Shown piece after piece: positions 53,116 through 62,910 of a DNA stretch of 64,000 bases (the first letter of the stretch is position 1; the number at the start of each line of letters is the position of its first letter). This DNA comes from Candidatus Acidiferrales bacterium (GTDB lineage Bacteria > Acidobacteriota > Terriglobia > Acidiferrales > UBA7541). Made by a program: the position numbers and the translations under genes. The DNA lies in assembly GCA_035934015.1 (NCBI GenBank), contig DASYYH010000011.1:372001-436000 (forward strand), read 5' to 3'. The notes below the pieces were generated by a model. It made no database searches, was not told where the DNA came from, and worked only from the letters and a program-made list of their open reading frames with translations.

Positions 53116-54504
53116 TCAGGTGCGGATCGACCAGCTCTCATTCGATCGCAGCGTCAAGCGGGGCGAAGCAAAACCAGCATGCGCATGAATGGAAAACAGC
53201 TCTGTTACTTTGGCAATCAGACAGGCAGTGACGATCACCGCATAAGCGAAGAAAAGCGTATATAGCGTTCCCAGAATTCCCTCGTCAGCGGACAAACCGC
53301 CAAAAACGACAAAAAACATGTATCCCACGTGCCAGTAAAGCGAGCCATGGGTTCGCGTGGCCCAGCGGCGAAGCAAACTTAGAAAAATGGCCGCAGCAAA
53401 TAAATATTCGGTCAAGCTAGTAAAACCAGAGTCAGCAAGAGCTGATCCGACAAGAGTCGGCGCGGGAGTTTCGGCCGGGTACGTGTGATAATCGGAATAA
53501 ATCATGTAGCCAAGGCCGCGAAACGGGTGATCCGGCTTGTTTGGATCAATCAAGCGGGGAAGCCAACTCGTCAACGCATAGACTCCGACTCTAGAACCGC
53601 GAAACAAACTTTGATTGTCGGGCAGAACGTTGACGAACTGGCAATAACCGCGATAGAGGCTGTCATCACCCCAGCGCGTCGCGGTGGTCGCACGCGCAAG
53701 TTTGAGAAAATCCGCAATAGTCGTTGCTCCTTGTGACTGGCGGGTCAACACGCGAGGCAAAAACCAGGTTTTTGCTCCCGCACCGAAGAATACGATCACA
53801 GACACAAAAACCATAAGGCGAGTGTTCCAAAGCGACTTGAATAGAGCGCGGTTATAGACATAAAGAGCTATGCCTGCCCATAGAATCGGCTCCTCAAGTC
53901 CGCCCTTATTCGTGCGCAGGAAAAACGAAATGCACATCATAGCCGTCAGAACGACCGCAATGAGAGACCTTCTTCCACTCAAACTGGGGAGCGTGAGCGC
54001 CAAACCGAAAACGGCAATGTCCGCTCCTCGATACCAAAATCCTCCGAATGGTATTGCTTCATCCCGGAACCTATTGAGAGCGCCGTAGAAGTTCGGAGCC
54101 GAAGTAGCTCCTACAAGAAACAACGCGATAACGCCTAGAATTACGCCTACTACTGTGATCGCGATTCCTATATGCCACAGCTTATGGAGATCGGCCCGGC
54201 TCAGATCCTGCGCAATGGGACGCGGATTACCATTCGCTAAAAGCAATCCAACTATAAGAACGACGAGGCCAAGGATGTGCACTTCCGTCGGGTAAAGTCG
54301 AAAAGCAAATTCGCGATATCCAAGGGGCAATGCGGCAGGCGAAAGCATGTAGCGGAAAAGGAGGTCGACATTATCTGTGAGCACCGCCATCCCCAGATAG
54401 GCCATGCAAAAACCCTCGGCCGATACGAGGCTCCATTTCCGAATAATCAAAGCGATCAAGCCCAGATTGACGAGCGAGAGCGCGCAAAATTCGATTATTT
54501 CCAC
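53116..54504 (-). CDS. Polytopic membrane protein, O-antigen/repeat-unit polymerase (Wzy) candidate
   Basis: A protein of about 462 aa with 11-12 hydrophobic segments and a long extracytoplasmic loop in the second half (RGYCQFVNVLPDNQSLFRGSRVGVYALTSWLPRLIDPNKPDHPFRGLGYMIYSDYHTYPAETPAPTLVG). That topology and the cluster position match a Wzy polymerase. Sequence identity in this class is very low, so it is assigned from architecture. Likely start GTG 54504, two nt after the upstream stop; an ATG at 54543 would overlap that gene. Confidence 0.65.
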   Translation of the reverse strand: MEIIEFCALSLVNLGLIALIIRKWSLVSAEGFCMAYLGMAVLTDNVDLLFRYMLSPAALPLGYREFAFRLYPTEVHILGLVVLIVGLLLANGNPRPIAQDLSRADLHKLWHIGIAITVVGVILGVIALFLVGATSAPNFYGALNRFRDEAIPFGGFWYRGADIAVFGLALTLPSLSGRRSLIAVVLTAMMCISFFLRTNKGGLEEPILWAGIALYVYNRALFKSLWNTRLMVFVSVIVFFGAGAKTWFLPRVLTRQSQGATTIADFLKLARATTATRWGDDSLYRGYCQFVNVLPDNQSLFRGSRVGVYALTSWLPRLIDPNKPDHPFRGLGYMIYSDYHTYPAETPAPTLVGSALADSGFTSLTEYLFAAAIFLSLLRRWATRTHGSLYWHVGYMFFVVFGGLSADEGILGTLYTLFFAYAVIVTACLIAKVTELFSIHAHAGFASPRLTLRSNESWSIRT

Positions 54505-54506
54505 TG

Positions 54507-55976
54507 TCAGATGGCAACGAACACCGGGGCTCGCGACGGGCATCGCGATGCAATCTCGGATACGATCGCAGCTCCAATTTTCTGAATGTTTGCCCTTGCA
54601 AGGGCTGCAGGGTTGCGGACCGGGTCGCCCCACTCCAGGTAGTACGCGGATTCCAGAAACGACCAGACGAATTTCAAAAGCAGATCACGATTCGGTCGGA
54701 AATCGTACAGGGCCTTCGATAGCAGCCCGGGCAATTCCGCAATGCTTTGGCAATGATAAACAAGGCCGCAGAAACCGTAGCAAAGCGAGCCAAGCGCAAC
54801 CACCGGTTTTTCGTAGAGGATGGATTCCCATGCACTGCTTCCGGTAATTGTGACAACCGCGTCCGACTGTTGAATCAAGTCATGACTATCAACAGAGGGG
54901 GACAGCAATCGCACATTCGGCAGTTTTTTTATTGCGCGATAGTAGCTCAGCTTTCGCTCGCCTTTCATACCCGGATGTTCCTTCACCATTAGCCGATAGC
55001 CGATTGGCAAGCTTTTACCGATATTCTCGATGATTGCCATCTGATTCGTGCAAAAAGGCGCTCGCACGTCCGTCGTGAATTCCGGCTGAACGTGCAGCGG
55101 GAAATAGATCTTGGGACCGCTCGCAATCCTGCGGTCGAAAATTGCGGCTTCGCTTACGACGTGTCTGGAGATTCGGACTGTGTCTTGCCATACTGGCTGC
55201 CACGGAGGTGACCCATGGTACGAGCCCACCTCGAATTTGCCATCCTCGAGGAAGGTCTGCACTCGAAATGGGATTCTTGCGCCTCTTCTCGCCAGATCTC
55301 GCAATCTAGGAACCAGCGGCGAGTGCTGTGCCCATCCGAGAAAAGGGGCTTTGATCTTCTGCCGCCGGAATCTGTGCACAAACTGCGTAGCTCTGTTTGC
55401 CGCTTCATGGCTCAACGTGCGCGTTTTCACTGTCTCAAATCGCTCTCGCATGGAATGCCACAAACCAGCAGGCCCATCTAAAAAGAAGAAATGATTCGCC
55501 ACCGGGGCAGGATACGGCAACAGATAAGAAATGTTCCTTCGCCGGGCCACACACCAAGCAATCCATTCCGTAGCACAGGAGATCTCTCCCAGTATCGCAT
55601 CCATCGGTGCCCGGTCTAAAATGTGCTCCCAGAATCTGCGAATGCCTTCCAGGGTCCGAATTCCACGTTCAAATGAATAGGTGCTGATAATTCGATCGGC
55701 CGAAAGCATCATATTCATGCCTTGGCATTCGTGCTGATCCTCGAATTCGCGAAGTGACTCAATGCTCGTTTCCAAATTGAAACCGGAGATAAAACTCTTC
55801 AGCCACGCCGCCAAATTGAATACTTCATTGAATGCGCCACTCGCATCGAGCATCCGGAAAGCAGGAGATGTAAAGGCCACCGCGCTGACGTCACAGCCGT
55901 GGCCTTCCCTGAGCTCTCGCGCAATGGCGGGGAAAAAGTATCGGTACTCGCCTTTGCAGATCAGCAGTATGTTCAT
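54507..55976 (-). CDS. Capsule-polysaccharide-biosynthesis-like protein
   Basis: A 489-aa cytoplasmic protein. The C-terminal half carries a pattern seen in KpsS/LipB-type capsule synthesis and other surface-carbohydrate proteins: IYFPLHVQPEFTTDV, IGYRLMVKEHPGMKGERKLSYYRAIKKLPNVRLLSPSVDSHDLIQQSDAVVTITGSSAWESILYEKPVVALG. This is a GT-B-like fold, so it may be a glycosyltransferase (for example a Kdo-type linker enzyme). The N-terminal half begins MNILLICKGEYRYFFPAIARELRE. The ATG at 55976 is clear. It is 71 nt after the flippase stop. Confidence 0.72.
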   Translation of the reverse strand: MNILLICKGEYRYFFPAIARELREGHGCDVSAVAFTSPAFRMLDASGAFNEVFNLAAWLKSFISGFNLETSIESLREFEDQHECQGMNMMLSADRIISTYSFERGIRTLEGIRRFWEHILDRAPMDAILGEISCATEWIAWCVARRRNISYLLPYPAPVANHFFFLDGPAGLWHSMRERFETVKTRTLSHEAANRATQFVHRFRRQKIKAPFLGWAQHSPLVPRLRDLARRGARIPFRVQTFLEDGKFEVGSYHGSPPWQPVWQDTVRISRHVVSEAAIFDRRIASGPKIYFPLHVQPEFTTDVRAPFCTNQMAIIENIGKSLPIGYRLMVKEHPGMKGERKLSYYRAIKKLPNVRLLSPSVDSHDLIQQSDAVVTITGSSAWESILYEKPVVALGSLCYGFCGLVYHCQSIAELPGLLSKALYDFRPNRDLLLKFVWSFLESAYYLEWGDPVRNPAALARANIQKIGAAIVSEIASRCPSRAPVFVAI

Positions 55977-56047
55977 TATTTTGCGAGAGGTTGAATCGCC
56001 CCTGAAATGTCAATCGAAGTACGACTCGGAATGTGAATGAATTAGGC

Positions 56048-57430
56048 TCACGGCATCGCCTTTTTGAGACGTCGCAGGTCGCTCAAAGTCATATACCGAG
56101 TAACCCACAGGCATGCTAGAAACACCCCACCGCCTGCAAGAATCCGCGCAATGCTGTCCAAGAGTGTCGCCATCGCTGGGTGCCAGACGACAGCAAGAAT
56201 GTACACACCCAGGGATGCAGAACTGATTTGCAAAACCCACGTCGGCCGAAACGTTTGCCGGAACAGTTTCCAATGCATGGCGATCAGTATGGCTGCTCCG
56301 CCGGCCGTCGCGAGCAACTGGCCGACCGCGGCGCCGACAATGCCGATGCGAGGAACAAGCAGCACGTCAAAGCCGACGATCGCAATACCACTCACGGCCC
56401 AAAACACAGTTGTCGTCCAGACACGGAAGTGAACATTTAGGATCACCACGTAAAGAAGGATAAAAGCCATGAAAATCCCTTGCACGCCGAGAACGGCCAG
56501 CGTCGAAGCCCCCGGCGCAAAATCATGCGACGCGACAGTTCTGAGAATGTCGTGCGGGAAAAACGCCATGAGCCCCGCGACCCCTGCACCAAACCCGAAG
56601 ACAAACTTCTGGACGCTCTCAAATCGATTCCGAAACGACTGCTGGTCGTTCTGGTCATGGAGCGCCGACAATTCCGGGAACAAAACGTCATTGATCGCGC
56701 CAGTCGAGAAAAACACTAATGCCGAAATCGCAAAACAGACGCTGTAGATACCCACTTCTTGTAGTCCCAAGTAGCAACTGACAACATATTTGTCCGCGCC
56801 CAAAGACAGTGTCGATGCTAAAACACCTGGCAGGAGCGGCAGGCCGTAGCGTGCATATTTTAAAAATATGTGCCGCGATGGCCTGACAATCCGCACGCCC
56901 TGCCGAGCACGTAAATAGACCATCCCACCGGCAACGCTTAGCGCTGCGATGGCCACATAACTCCATGCCGCTGCCGCCACGCTTTCAGCCACGTAAGCGA
57001 CCGCGATAACAACGAGCGTCTCCGGGATGAGCCGCGTCAGACAAAGATATGCCCATAATCGATTTTCTCGCCGCGCCCGCAACAAGTTTTTTATTTCTTC
57101 AAATATGGAATCGAAGAATAGAGCCGCGATTAATGCTGCGAGCAAGATGCCGCCGCTCTGATAGGAATGAAACGCGCGCCTGACAAACACGCCTGAAAAA
57201 CAGACGAGTGCGATCCCAACAATCAGCGCAACTCCGCTGACCATCGCGAACACCGTAGAAATCGCTTCGTTCACTTCCGAAGGCTTTCGATTCCCGCTCA
57301 AGAAACGCATCAATGACGAGCCACAATTCATTGTGGAGACGGTCATTGTCATGCTGAGAGTCACAATAAAAAGCGACCATGCCCCAAATCCGGCCAGTCC
57401 CAACGTACGCGTTAATACCACCAGCCACAA
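56048..57430 (-). CDS. Oligosaccharide flippase (Wzx/MATE-like), 5' end uncertain
   Basis: A protein of about 460 aa with about 12-14 hydrophobic segments. It has typical Wzx signatures: LTRTLGLAGFGAWSLF, YARYGLPLLPGVLASTLSLGADKYVVSCYLGLQEVGIYSVCFAISALVFF and FPELSALHDQND. It would flip the lipid-linked repeat unit across the membrane. The first in-frame start codon is TTG 57430, yet protein-like sequence continues upstream to a TGA near 57590, with no ATG, GTG or TTG. Either an ATT or ATA start is used or there is a frameshift. A strong AGAGGAGG (about 57511-57504) precedes a TTG in another frame. Confidence 0.8.
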   Translation of the reverse strand: MWLVVLTRTLGLAGFGAWSLFIVTLSMTMTVSTMNCGSSLMRFLSGNRKPSEVNEAISTVFAMVSGVALIVGIALVCFSGVFVRRAFHSYQSGGILLAALIAALFFDSIFEEIKNLLRARRENRLWAYLCLTRLIPETLVVIAVAYVAESVAAAAWSYVAIAALSVAGGMVYLRARQGVRIVRPSRHIFLKYARYGLPLLPGVLASTLSLGADKYVVSCYLGLQEVGIYSVCFAISALVFFSTGAINDVLFPELSALHDQNDQQSFRNRFESVQKFVFGFGAGVAGLMAFFPHDILRTVASHDFAPGASTLAVLGVQGIFMAFILLYVVILNVHFRVWTTTVFWAVSGIAIVGFDVLLVPRIGIVGAAVGQLLATAGGAAILIAMHWKLFRQTFRPTWVLQISSASLGVYILAVVWHPAMATLLDSIARILAGGGVFLACLWVTRYMTLSDLRRLKKAMP

Positions 57431-57573
57431 ATATGTCCGTACCTTTCGAAAAGGGAGAGGAAGATTAGAGAAAACGATATCTCGCGCAAACTTGCGTCCC
57501 GCCTCCTCTTCAATGGTTTGGCCGCATCCAAGAACAGCGGTGTCATAATCAAAGGCGCGTTTTGTGAAAGTGT

Positions 57574-59631
57574 TTATGACTGAACTCGCTCAAGCTTATC
57601 TCTGAATGGTACTGCCGCGCCGGATAACCGAGCACTGCATGTCTGTACCCCAAGCATGCGGCTCCACATTTCGAGCGCGCCCAAGCGTGATATAAATTTG
57701 TAATTGACGCTGGGCGCGCCGCTAAGAAAAGCTTGCAGTTGGCTGAACAGATAGCGCTCATCAATCACGCCGAAAATGCCGGGCGCTTGACAGAAAAATG
57801 TCGGCACGGAAAGAATGCCGCGAAAGTACTCGCCAAGAGTTCCGCGTAGCAATAACTCGTCAAATGAAGCTGCGGCTTTTTCTTTTCGCCCATGACTAAA
57901 CCATTTACGACGCCGTGGGCGAGCCATATTCGGTTTCTTAAGTTGCGCCCGGATCACATGCTTCGGCTCCCGATATAGCGCGCGCCCCGAACTAGGCAAG
58001 CTCACAAAAAAGTTCACTACGCGCGAATCTAGAAACGGCATCTCGGCCCTGGCACCACCGAGGCGAAGCGCATGGAACACGAGCCGAGTGTCGAGATGGA
58101 GCATCGCCATGTCCATGCTCAATTCGGTCATCGCGCAATAGAAATCTCCTTCTTCGAGGCGTTCGATGAGTGGCCGAACAAAACAGTCCGAATACCAATC
58201 GGCCACGCATTCAAACCCAGAAACAGTGAGCGCCGGGAAGTACTTCCGCGATCTACCCGGCATCTCCCCATATCCAAACATACGTCCATCATAAAAGTGT
58301 TCTGCGTTGGTTAGACCGTCTAGAAGGCTTTCCAGCATCCAAGCGACTCGCGAACCGGCGCATACTCGCACCATTTCAATGAACCATTTGCGGAATTGGT
58401 CCGGCATTCGCCTTGTCGAGTTTTGCAGAAGTGGCAACAACTTTAGAAAGTTCGCCGAAAACAATCCTCGGCGAAACAAATAGCCCAGCGATGGCCCCGT
58501 GTAATTGTTGTCTGCCAGGGTGTCCGCCATTTGGCCCGAAAAAACGCCACACCCTTTTCCGAACACTTGCCGTTGGCGAATCCCGAACCGATAAAACAGC
58601 GGAAGCGTGATGCGCGTCCCACCGACCCACGATTGCACGTTCAACTCCCATTCGTTCGGTAATGTCTCGTCAGATGGGTCCAGAACAACCGCTTCGTGAG
58701 AAATCCCAAGCGCCTCCGCTAAGGCATGTGCTATGCCAATCTCTCTTCTGCTTCCATCGTCAGTGGCGACTCCGCCAGTAAGTGCGAGGATTTTTTCCTT
58801 TTGACGCTCTGCGACGAGATTTGCAAGCAGCGACGAGTCCGTTCCTCCGGAAAGCAAGAGCCCGGCATGGCCCATTTGGCGCGGCTCGACGGCCCGTCTG
58901 AGCAAAGGCAAAAACTCGTGTATCGCTTCGGAATTGGATTTCAAATCCCAAGTCCGAGACGGGTGCCAGTAGCGTTCAATCGTGACGTTTGGGCCCCGTT
59001 CACTGATTTCGCATTGAAGGAACCGCCCGCGTCCGATTGTTTTGACTTCGTCAAACAAGGTAAATGACGCAGGCACAAAACCTTCGTGGGCCAGAAAAAA
59101 CGCTGCGGTCAGTGGGTTGATCTGTGTCGCAGCATCCATTAGGTATTGTGGGTGAGACGCGAACCGCAGCGCCGCTTGATCCGCGCGAATGAAAATGTCC
59201 TCGCATCCATACTTGTCCACGACGAGAAACACCTCGCGGGCAACCGGATCTGAAACGAGCAGGCAGAAATTTCCTTCCAGCAGAGCAAATGCCTCCGTAC
59301 CATGATTCGCATAAAGGGCCCCAATCAATTCACAAATATTTCTCGGATCGGCTCTGCGGACCTCTGTGCCTTTGTCAAATCTGGCGTCGCTGGCAATGAA
59401 TGGCTGGCCCCAAACGAAAATGTCGAAAGGATCTGGACCCTGACGATAAGATTTCCAATGACTTTGCGGCCACCCATTGATTTCACGCGCGAAGACTTGT
59501 ATGTGCATGCCTTCATACTTCCGCACGCACTCCGTAGACTCTTCCCGGGGAGCGTCGCCTGTGGCAACTTGCCATAGACTTTCTCCGATCGCTCCCCAAA
59601 ATGCCGGGAAATTGTTGGGCGTTTTTTTCAC
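57574..59631 (-). CDS. Asparagine-synthase-like protein without the glutaminase cysteine
   Basis: A 685-aa homologue of AsnB. The N-terminal Ntn-like domain begins KKTPNNFPAFWGAIGESLWQ, where a Trp sits at the place of the catalytic Cys2, so glutamine hydrolysis should be lost. The synthetase domain retains the PP-loop LLLSGGTDSSLL, DGSRREIGIAHALAEALG and FSGQMADTLADNNYTG. It starts at GTG 59631, 10 nt after neuB. Candidate roles are ammonia-dependent amidation or another adenylate-forming reaction as in beta-lactam synthetase (inference). It resembles its cluster partner at 50013-51959 but is clearly diverged. Confidence 0.85.
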   Translation of the reverse strand: MKKTPNNFPAFWGAIGESLWQVATGDAPREESTECVRKYEGMHIQVFAREINGWPQSHWKSYRQGPDPFDIFVWGQPFIASDARFDKGTEVRRADPRNICELIGALYANHGTEAFALLEGNFCLLVSDPVAREVFLVVDKYGCEDIFIRADQAALRFASHPQYLMDAATQINPLTAAFFLAHEGFVPASFTLFDEVKTIGRGRFLQCEISERGPNVTIERYWHPSRTWDLKSNSEAIHEFLPLLRRAVEPRQMGHAGLLLSGGTDSSLLANLVAERQKEKILALTGGVATDDGSRREIGIAHALAEALGISHEAVVLDPSDETLPNEWELNVQSWVGGTRITLPLFYRFGIRQRQVFGKGCGVFSGQMADTLADNNYTGPSLGYLFRRGLFSANFLKLLPLLQNSTRRMPDQFRKWFIEMVRVCAGSRVAWMLESLLDGLTNAEHFYDGRMFGYGEMPGRSRKYFPALTVSGFECVADWYSDCFVRPLIERLEEGDFYCAMTELSMDMAMLHLDTRLVFHALRLGGARAEMPFLDSRVVNFFVSLPSSGRALYREPKHVIRAQLKKPNMARPRRRKWFSHGRKEKAAASFDELLLRGTLGEYFRGILSVPTFFCQAPGIFGVIDERYLFSQLQAFLSGAPSVNYKFISRLGALEMWSRMLGVQTCSARLSGAAVPFRDKLERVQS

Positions 59632-59641
59632 CCGATGCGTC

Positions 59642-60790
59642 TTACGACGAGGCTTCCAGACTGATACTTCTTGCGAAGTCCGATTTCTCGCTCTTCAAGG
59701 ATTTCCGAACTGGCGCAGTTTCTCCCATAAAATGAGCCCATGTAAAATGTTCGCCTTTTTTTGCGGGACGGAGCAGTCGCCGACCAAGTATTTTGTCAAT
59801 TTCGTACGGCAGAATTGCCCCGAGTGGCGCTGGCCGCAACACTTCCAGATCGCATCGTTCGATGACCTTTCCTGTAGAAAGATTACAGGCCGCACGAAGG
59901 CATCTCCGTTGCACGACCACAGTTTTTCGCTCGTTCTCCGTGACGCATTTTTCCGGAGATCCTAGAGCGCGTTCCATCTCCCGCGTCCGCTCGACCATCT
60001 CATTCCACGTTTCCGGCGTCATAGAAAATCCGTGGTCGGGCCCAGCTCGATTCGTATCGTCCGTGAAATGCTTTTCAATAATTCTCGCTCCCAGTGCCAC
60101 GGCTCCGAGCACCGCAGCATGGCCTGGAGTATGGTCCGATAGGCCGAGAACCGCGTCGGGAAAACATTTACCGTAGCTCTGTAGAACGTTCAAATGGACA
60201 TGATCGAAACAGCTAGCATCTCCTGTGTAATTCGTGTTGCATTGCAGAAGAGCAAATTGGGAATTCCTGACTCGAATGACCTCCATCGCGCGCTGCACTT
60301 CACCCATGTTCGAGGCACCGGTTGATAGAATCACTGGTCTGGTCCGACTGGCGACATTCTCAAGCATCTCTGTCCACGTAATGTCTCCGGAACCGATTTT
60401 GTAGGCGGCAACATACGGAGCCAGCAGATTCACGGCCTCGAAATCATATGGGGTGGACAAAAAATCGATCCCCTCATGGTCGCAGCATGCTTTTAGTTCA
60501 GCGGTCCACTCCCAAGGAAGCGACGCTTCCTGGTAAACCTCATAGACAGATTTTTGCCATTTTGCCTGATGCCCTAACCGTCCATCGAGTGCGCAAAATC
60601 CAAAATCGCTGACGATTTTGGGCGCACGAAAATGTTGAAACTTGGCGGCATCCGCGCCCGCCTGCTTAGCAAGCCGGATGAGCCTCGTCGCTCTATCGAA
60701 TGAACCGTCATGATTCGCAGCAATATCCGCGATGAAATATGATGGATTTCCGTCTCCTATCGTTCGTTTACCGATTCTGAAGCTCGGCAT
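59642..60790 (-). CDS. neuB: Nonulosonic acid synthase (NeuB/SAF-domain)
   Basis: A protein of about 382 aa. The TIM-barrel starts YFIADIAANHDGSFDRATRLI, with AGADAAKFQHF and FLSTPYDFEAVNLL; later ILSTGASNMGEVQRAM, LGLSDHTPGHAAVLGAVALGARIIEKHFTDD and a C-terminal antifreeze-like SAF domain (TGKVIERCDLEVLRPAPLGAILPYEIDKILG). These enzymes condense phosphoenolpyruvate with an N-acyl hexose to make sialic, legionaminic or pseudaminic acid. Which one cannot be said. It lies in the cluster between the GT4 and asparagine-synthase-like genes. Start ATG 60790, seven residues into the open frame; its N-terminus overlaps the GT4 stop. Confidence 0.9.
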   Translation of the reverse strand: MPSFRIGKRTIGDGNPSYFIADIAANHDGSFDRATRLIRLAKQAGADAAKFQHFRAPKIVSDFGFCALDGRLGHQAKWQKSVYEVYQEASLPWEWTAELKACCDHEGIDFLSTPYDFEAVNLLAPYVAAYKIGSGDITWTEMLENVASRTRPVILSTGASNMGEVQRAMEVIRVRNSQFALLQCNTNYTGDASCFDHVHLNVLQSYGKCFPDAVLGLSDHTPGHAAVLGAVALGARIIEKHFTDDTNRAGPDHGFSMTPETWNEMVERTREMERALGSPEKCVTENERKTVVVQRRCLRAACNLSTGKVIERCDLEVLRPAPLGAILPYEIDKILGRRLLRPAKKGEHFTWAHFMGETAPVRKSLKSEKSDFARSISLEASS

Positions 60791-61931
60791 CGGAATGTTT
60801 CTCCTTCGCATGCTTGTGGTGGAGCAACGTCTCGTAGGCGCAAAGAAGTTGTTGTGAATTCTCGTCCCAATTTGCCCGCGCCTTCACGATGTTGACATTG
60901 GTTCGTCCCATCTGTGGCCATAGCTCCGAGGAATCCAGAGCTTTTCCAGTCGCAGCGACGAGCGCACCAATATTCGCCGGCAGATAAAGCCAGCCATTCG
61001 TTTCATGTTTGACCCACTCCCTGTTTCCGCCTGCATCGGCCACGACAACCGGCAGTCCGCATCCCATCGCTTGCAGAAGGCTGATCGAGCTTCCATCGCA
61101 AGGCGCCGCGCTGACATACAAGTCCGCCTCCGCGAAATAGTCCGGCACGAGATCTTCAGGAACTTGGCCCGCCAAGTGGAATTTCTCCGCGATTCCACGC
61201 GACTGGACATATCCGCGGACTTCGGGCATCAGGCTACCGTCGCCAAGCATCAGCACCCGGATGTCTGGCTGCTGGTTTACAATACAAGTCATGGCGCGCA
61301 CGAAATCCATCGCGCCGTGACTCGCCTCAAGTGCGCGTGCGCTAACGACGACCTTGCAGTCTTCCCAACCGAATATCTTTCGCAATCCGAGTATTCGACT
61401 TTTACCGCGAAGATGGCTTTGACGAATCCCCCAGGGAAAGCTAATTATCTTGTCGCGTGTGAGCAGCCCCAGCTTGGAGATCTGCTTTCGAACGGCCTCG
61501 CAGTCTCCAATCGCCATGTCCGCGCGCCTCAATACGAATTTTGTGAGACCCTTCATCCAAAAGGATGAACTTGCAGTAGACAGTACGTCCGTCCCCCACG
61601 ATGCAATCAGTAGTGGATGAACACCCGATGACGCTGCGAAAAAGCCGCATGTCTGTACAGGACCGGCGTGTATAAGATCAGGCCTGAGAACCTTCACAAT
61701 TTTGCGAAAGCACATCGCCGCACGAACCCAGCTCCACCGGAAAGCTCGGCAATCTTTTTCGCAAAGCGGCGAAAGCGTATGGATCCCGACAGGAATGGGC
61801 TGTGCTTCGACGTGAGTTTTTTCAGGGGCACAAGGGAGAAACCACACTTCGTGCTCCGAATGGGCAAGTAGCTCGAGAAATCGATAATCATGCGTCGAAT
61901 AGGCTTGTGACACATAGAGAATCCGGGCCAC
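60768..61931 (-). CDS. Family-4 glycosyltransferase
   Basis: A 387-aa GT-B enzyme. It starts ARILYVSQAYSTHDYRFLELLA and ends with the GT4 donor motif: EDLVPDYFAEADLYVSAAPCDGSSISLLQAMGCGLPVVVADAGGNREWV, with the E-x7-E equivalent partly replaced (Asp-Gly-Ser before SLLQAMG). SAREALEASHGAMDFVRA carries the nucleotide-sugar segment. Starts at GTG 61931, two nt after the RmlD-like stop. It overlaps the neuB start. The donor and acceptor sugars are unknown. Confidence 0.85.
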   Translation of the reverse strand: MARILYVSQAYSTHDYRFLELLAHSEHEVWFLPCAPEKTHVEAQPIPVGIHTLSPLCEKDCRAFRWSWVRAAMCFRKIVKVLRPDLIHAGPVQTCGFFAASSGVHPLLIASWGTDVLSTASSSFWMKGLTKFVLRRADMAIGDCEAVRKQISKLGLLTRDKIISFPWGIRQSHLRGKSRILGLRKIFGWEDCKVVVSARALEASHGAMDFVRAMTCIVNQQPDIRVLMLGDGSLMPEVRGYVQSRGIAEKFHLAGQVPEDLVPDYFAEADLYVSAAPCDGSSISLLQAMGCGLPVVVADAGGNREWVKHETNGWLYLPANIGALVAATGKALDSSELWPQMGRTNVNIVKARANWDENSQQLLCAYETLLHHKHAKEKHSDAELQNR

Positions 61932-61933
61932 AG

Positions 61934-62899
61934 TTACCCCACACTTGTCATCGCGAGAGAATTGGCTCTTCGGTTCATGAGCCGCGCGATTCCCCCCTCG
62001 TCGGTCATTTGGTAGAAAGACCGCAAGCCATCTTCAACAGATGGCATCTCTCGTCCCAGAAAGCCGGTTACTTTGCTGACGCATAATGTCGTGTTTCGCG
62101 GCCGTCGCGCGTCAAGGGAAGAAGCACTGACGGAAACAGGTGTTATCCCGTTGGAATCGAGATTGAAGATGTTTGCCAGCATTCGAGCATACTCATATTT
62201 GGAGCAGCTATCCCTCGCTCCGACGTGGAAGTTTCCGCAAGCCTTGCGCGCGACCAATTCGAAAATGATTTTAGAGAGAGCATTCGTCAAAAGCGGGTTG
62301 AATCGAACATCGCCGAACGCATTAAAGCATTCCTTCCGCAAAAGCTTTCCCAGCATCCATTCGCCAAGACTGGCTTTCCCTTTTTTCCAACTCTGTCCAT
62401 AGAAGTTCGTTCGCACAATCAGGGCTCTCGGCATCCGTTCGCGCACGATTTCTTCTGCTGCAACCTTAGTCCGCGCATATTCGTTCAATGGATGCGCTGC
62501 AGCATTCTCATCGTAGTCGCCTGCACCGCCATCAAACACCGAATCGCTTGAAATGAAAACAAACTGCGCGCTGTGAGCCTCAGCCCAATGCGAAACTGTT
62601 TTCGTCGCTTCGACATTCACTTTCCATGCCTCAGCTCGCGCTTTTTCGCAATAATCAACATTTGTCATCGCTGCACAGTGGATGATTGCTTGCGGCCGCA
62701 AATCACTCAAATGCCGCGATGTCACATCTGGATTTGTCAGATCAAAAAAACGTTGCGTAATTCCCATGTCAGCCTTGGTAGGTACATGCGAAACACCAAT
62801 CACGTCATAGGAATGAGCGGCGCCATAACGAACCAGACTTGAACCTAAGAGGCCTGTTGCGCCGGTAATCAGCAGTTTTACCAAGCGGATGATTTTCAA
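61934..62899 (-). CDS. RmlD-like sugar-nucleotide reductase (extended SDR)
   Basis: A 321-aa NAD(P)-dependent protein. The Rossmann motif LLITGATGLLGSSL is followed by IIHCAAMTNVDYCEKARAEAWKVNV, FISSDSVFDG and the catalytic YARTK. This is the dTDP-4-dehydrorhamnose reductase family. Such enzymes reduce a 4-keto-6-deoxy sugar nucleotide. No RmlA, B or C is seen here, so the substrate may instead come from another route. The first start is TTG 62899; a second TTG at 62884 gives a tighter N-terminus. It overlaps nothing upstream but lies 12 nt after the SDR gene. Confidence 0.85.
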   Translation of the reverse strand: MKIIRLVKLLITGATGLLGSSLVRYGAAHSYDVIGVSHVPTKADMGITQRFFDLTNPDVTSRHLSDLRPQAIIHCAAMTNVDYCEKARAEAWKVNVEATKTVSHWAEAHSAQFVFISSDSVFDGGAGDYDENAAAHPLNEYARTKVAAEEIVRERMPRALIVRTNFYGQSWKKGKASLGEWMLGKLLRKECFNAFGDVRFNPLLTNALSKIIFELVARKACGNFHVGARDSCSKYEYARMLANIFNLDSNGITPVSVSASSLDARRPRNTTLCVSKVTGFLGREMPSVEDGLRSFYQMTDEGGIARLMNRRANSLAMTSVG

Positions 62900-62910
62900 A
62901 AACGGCGGAG

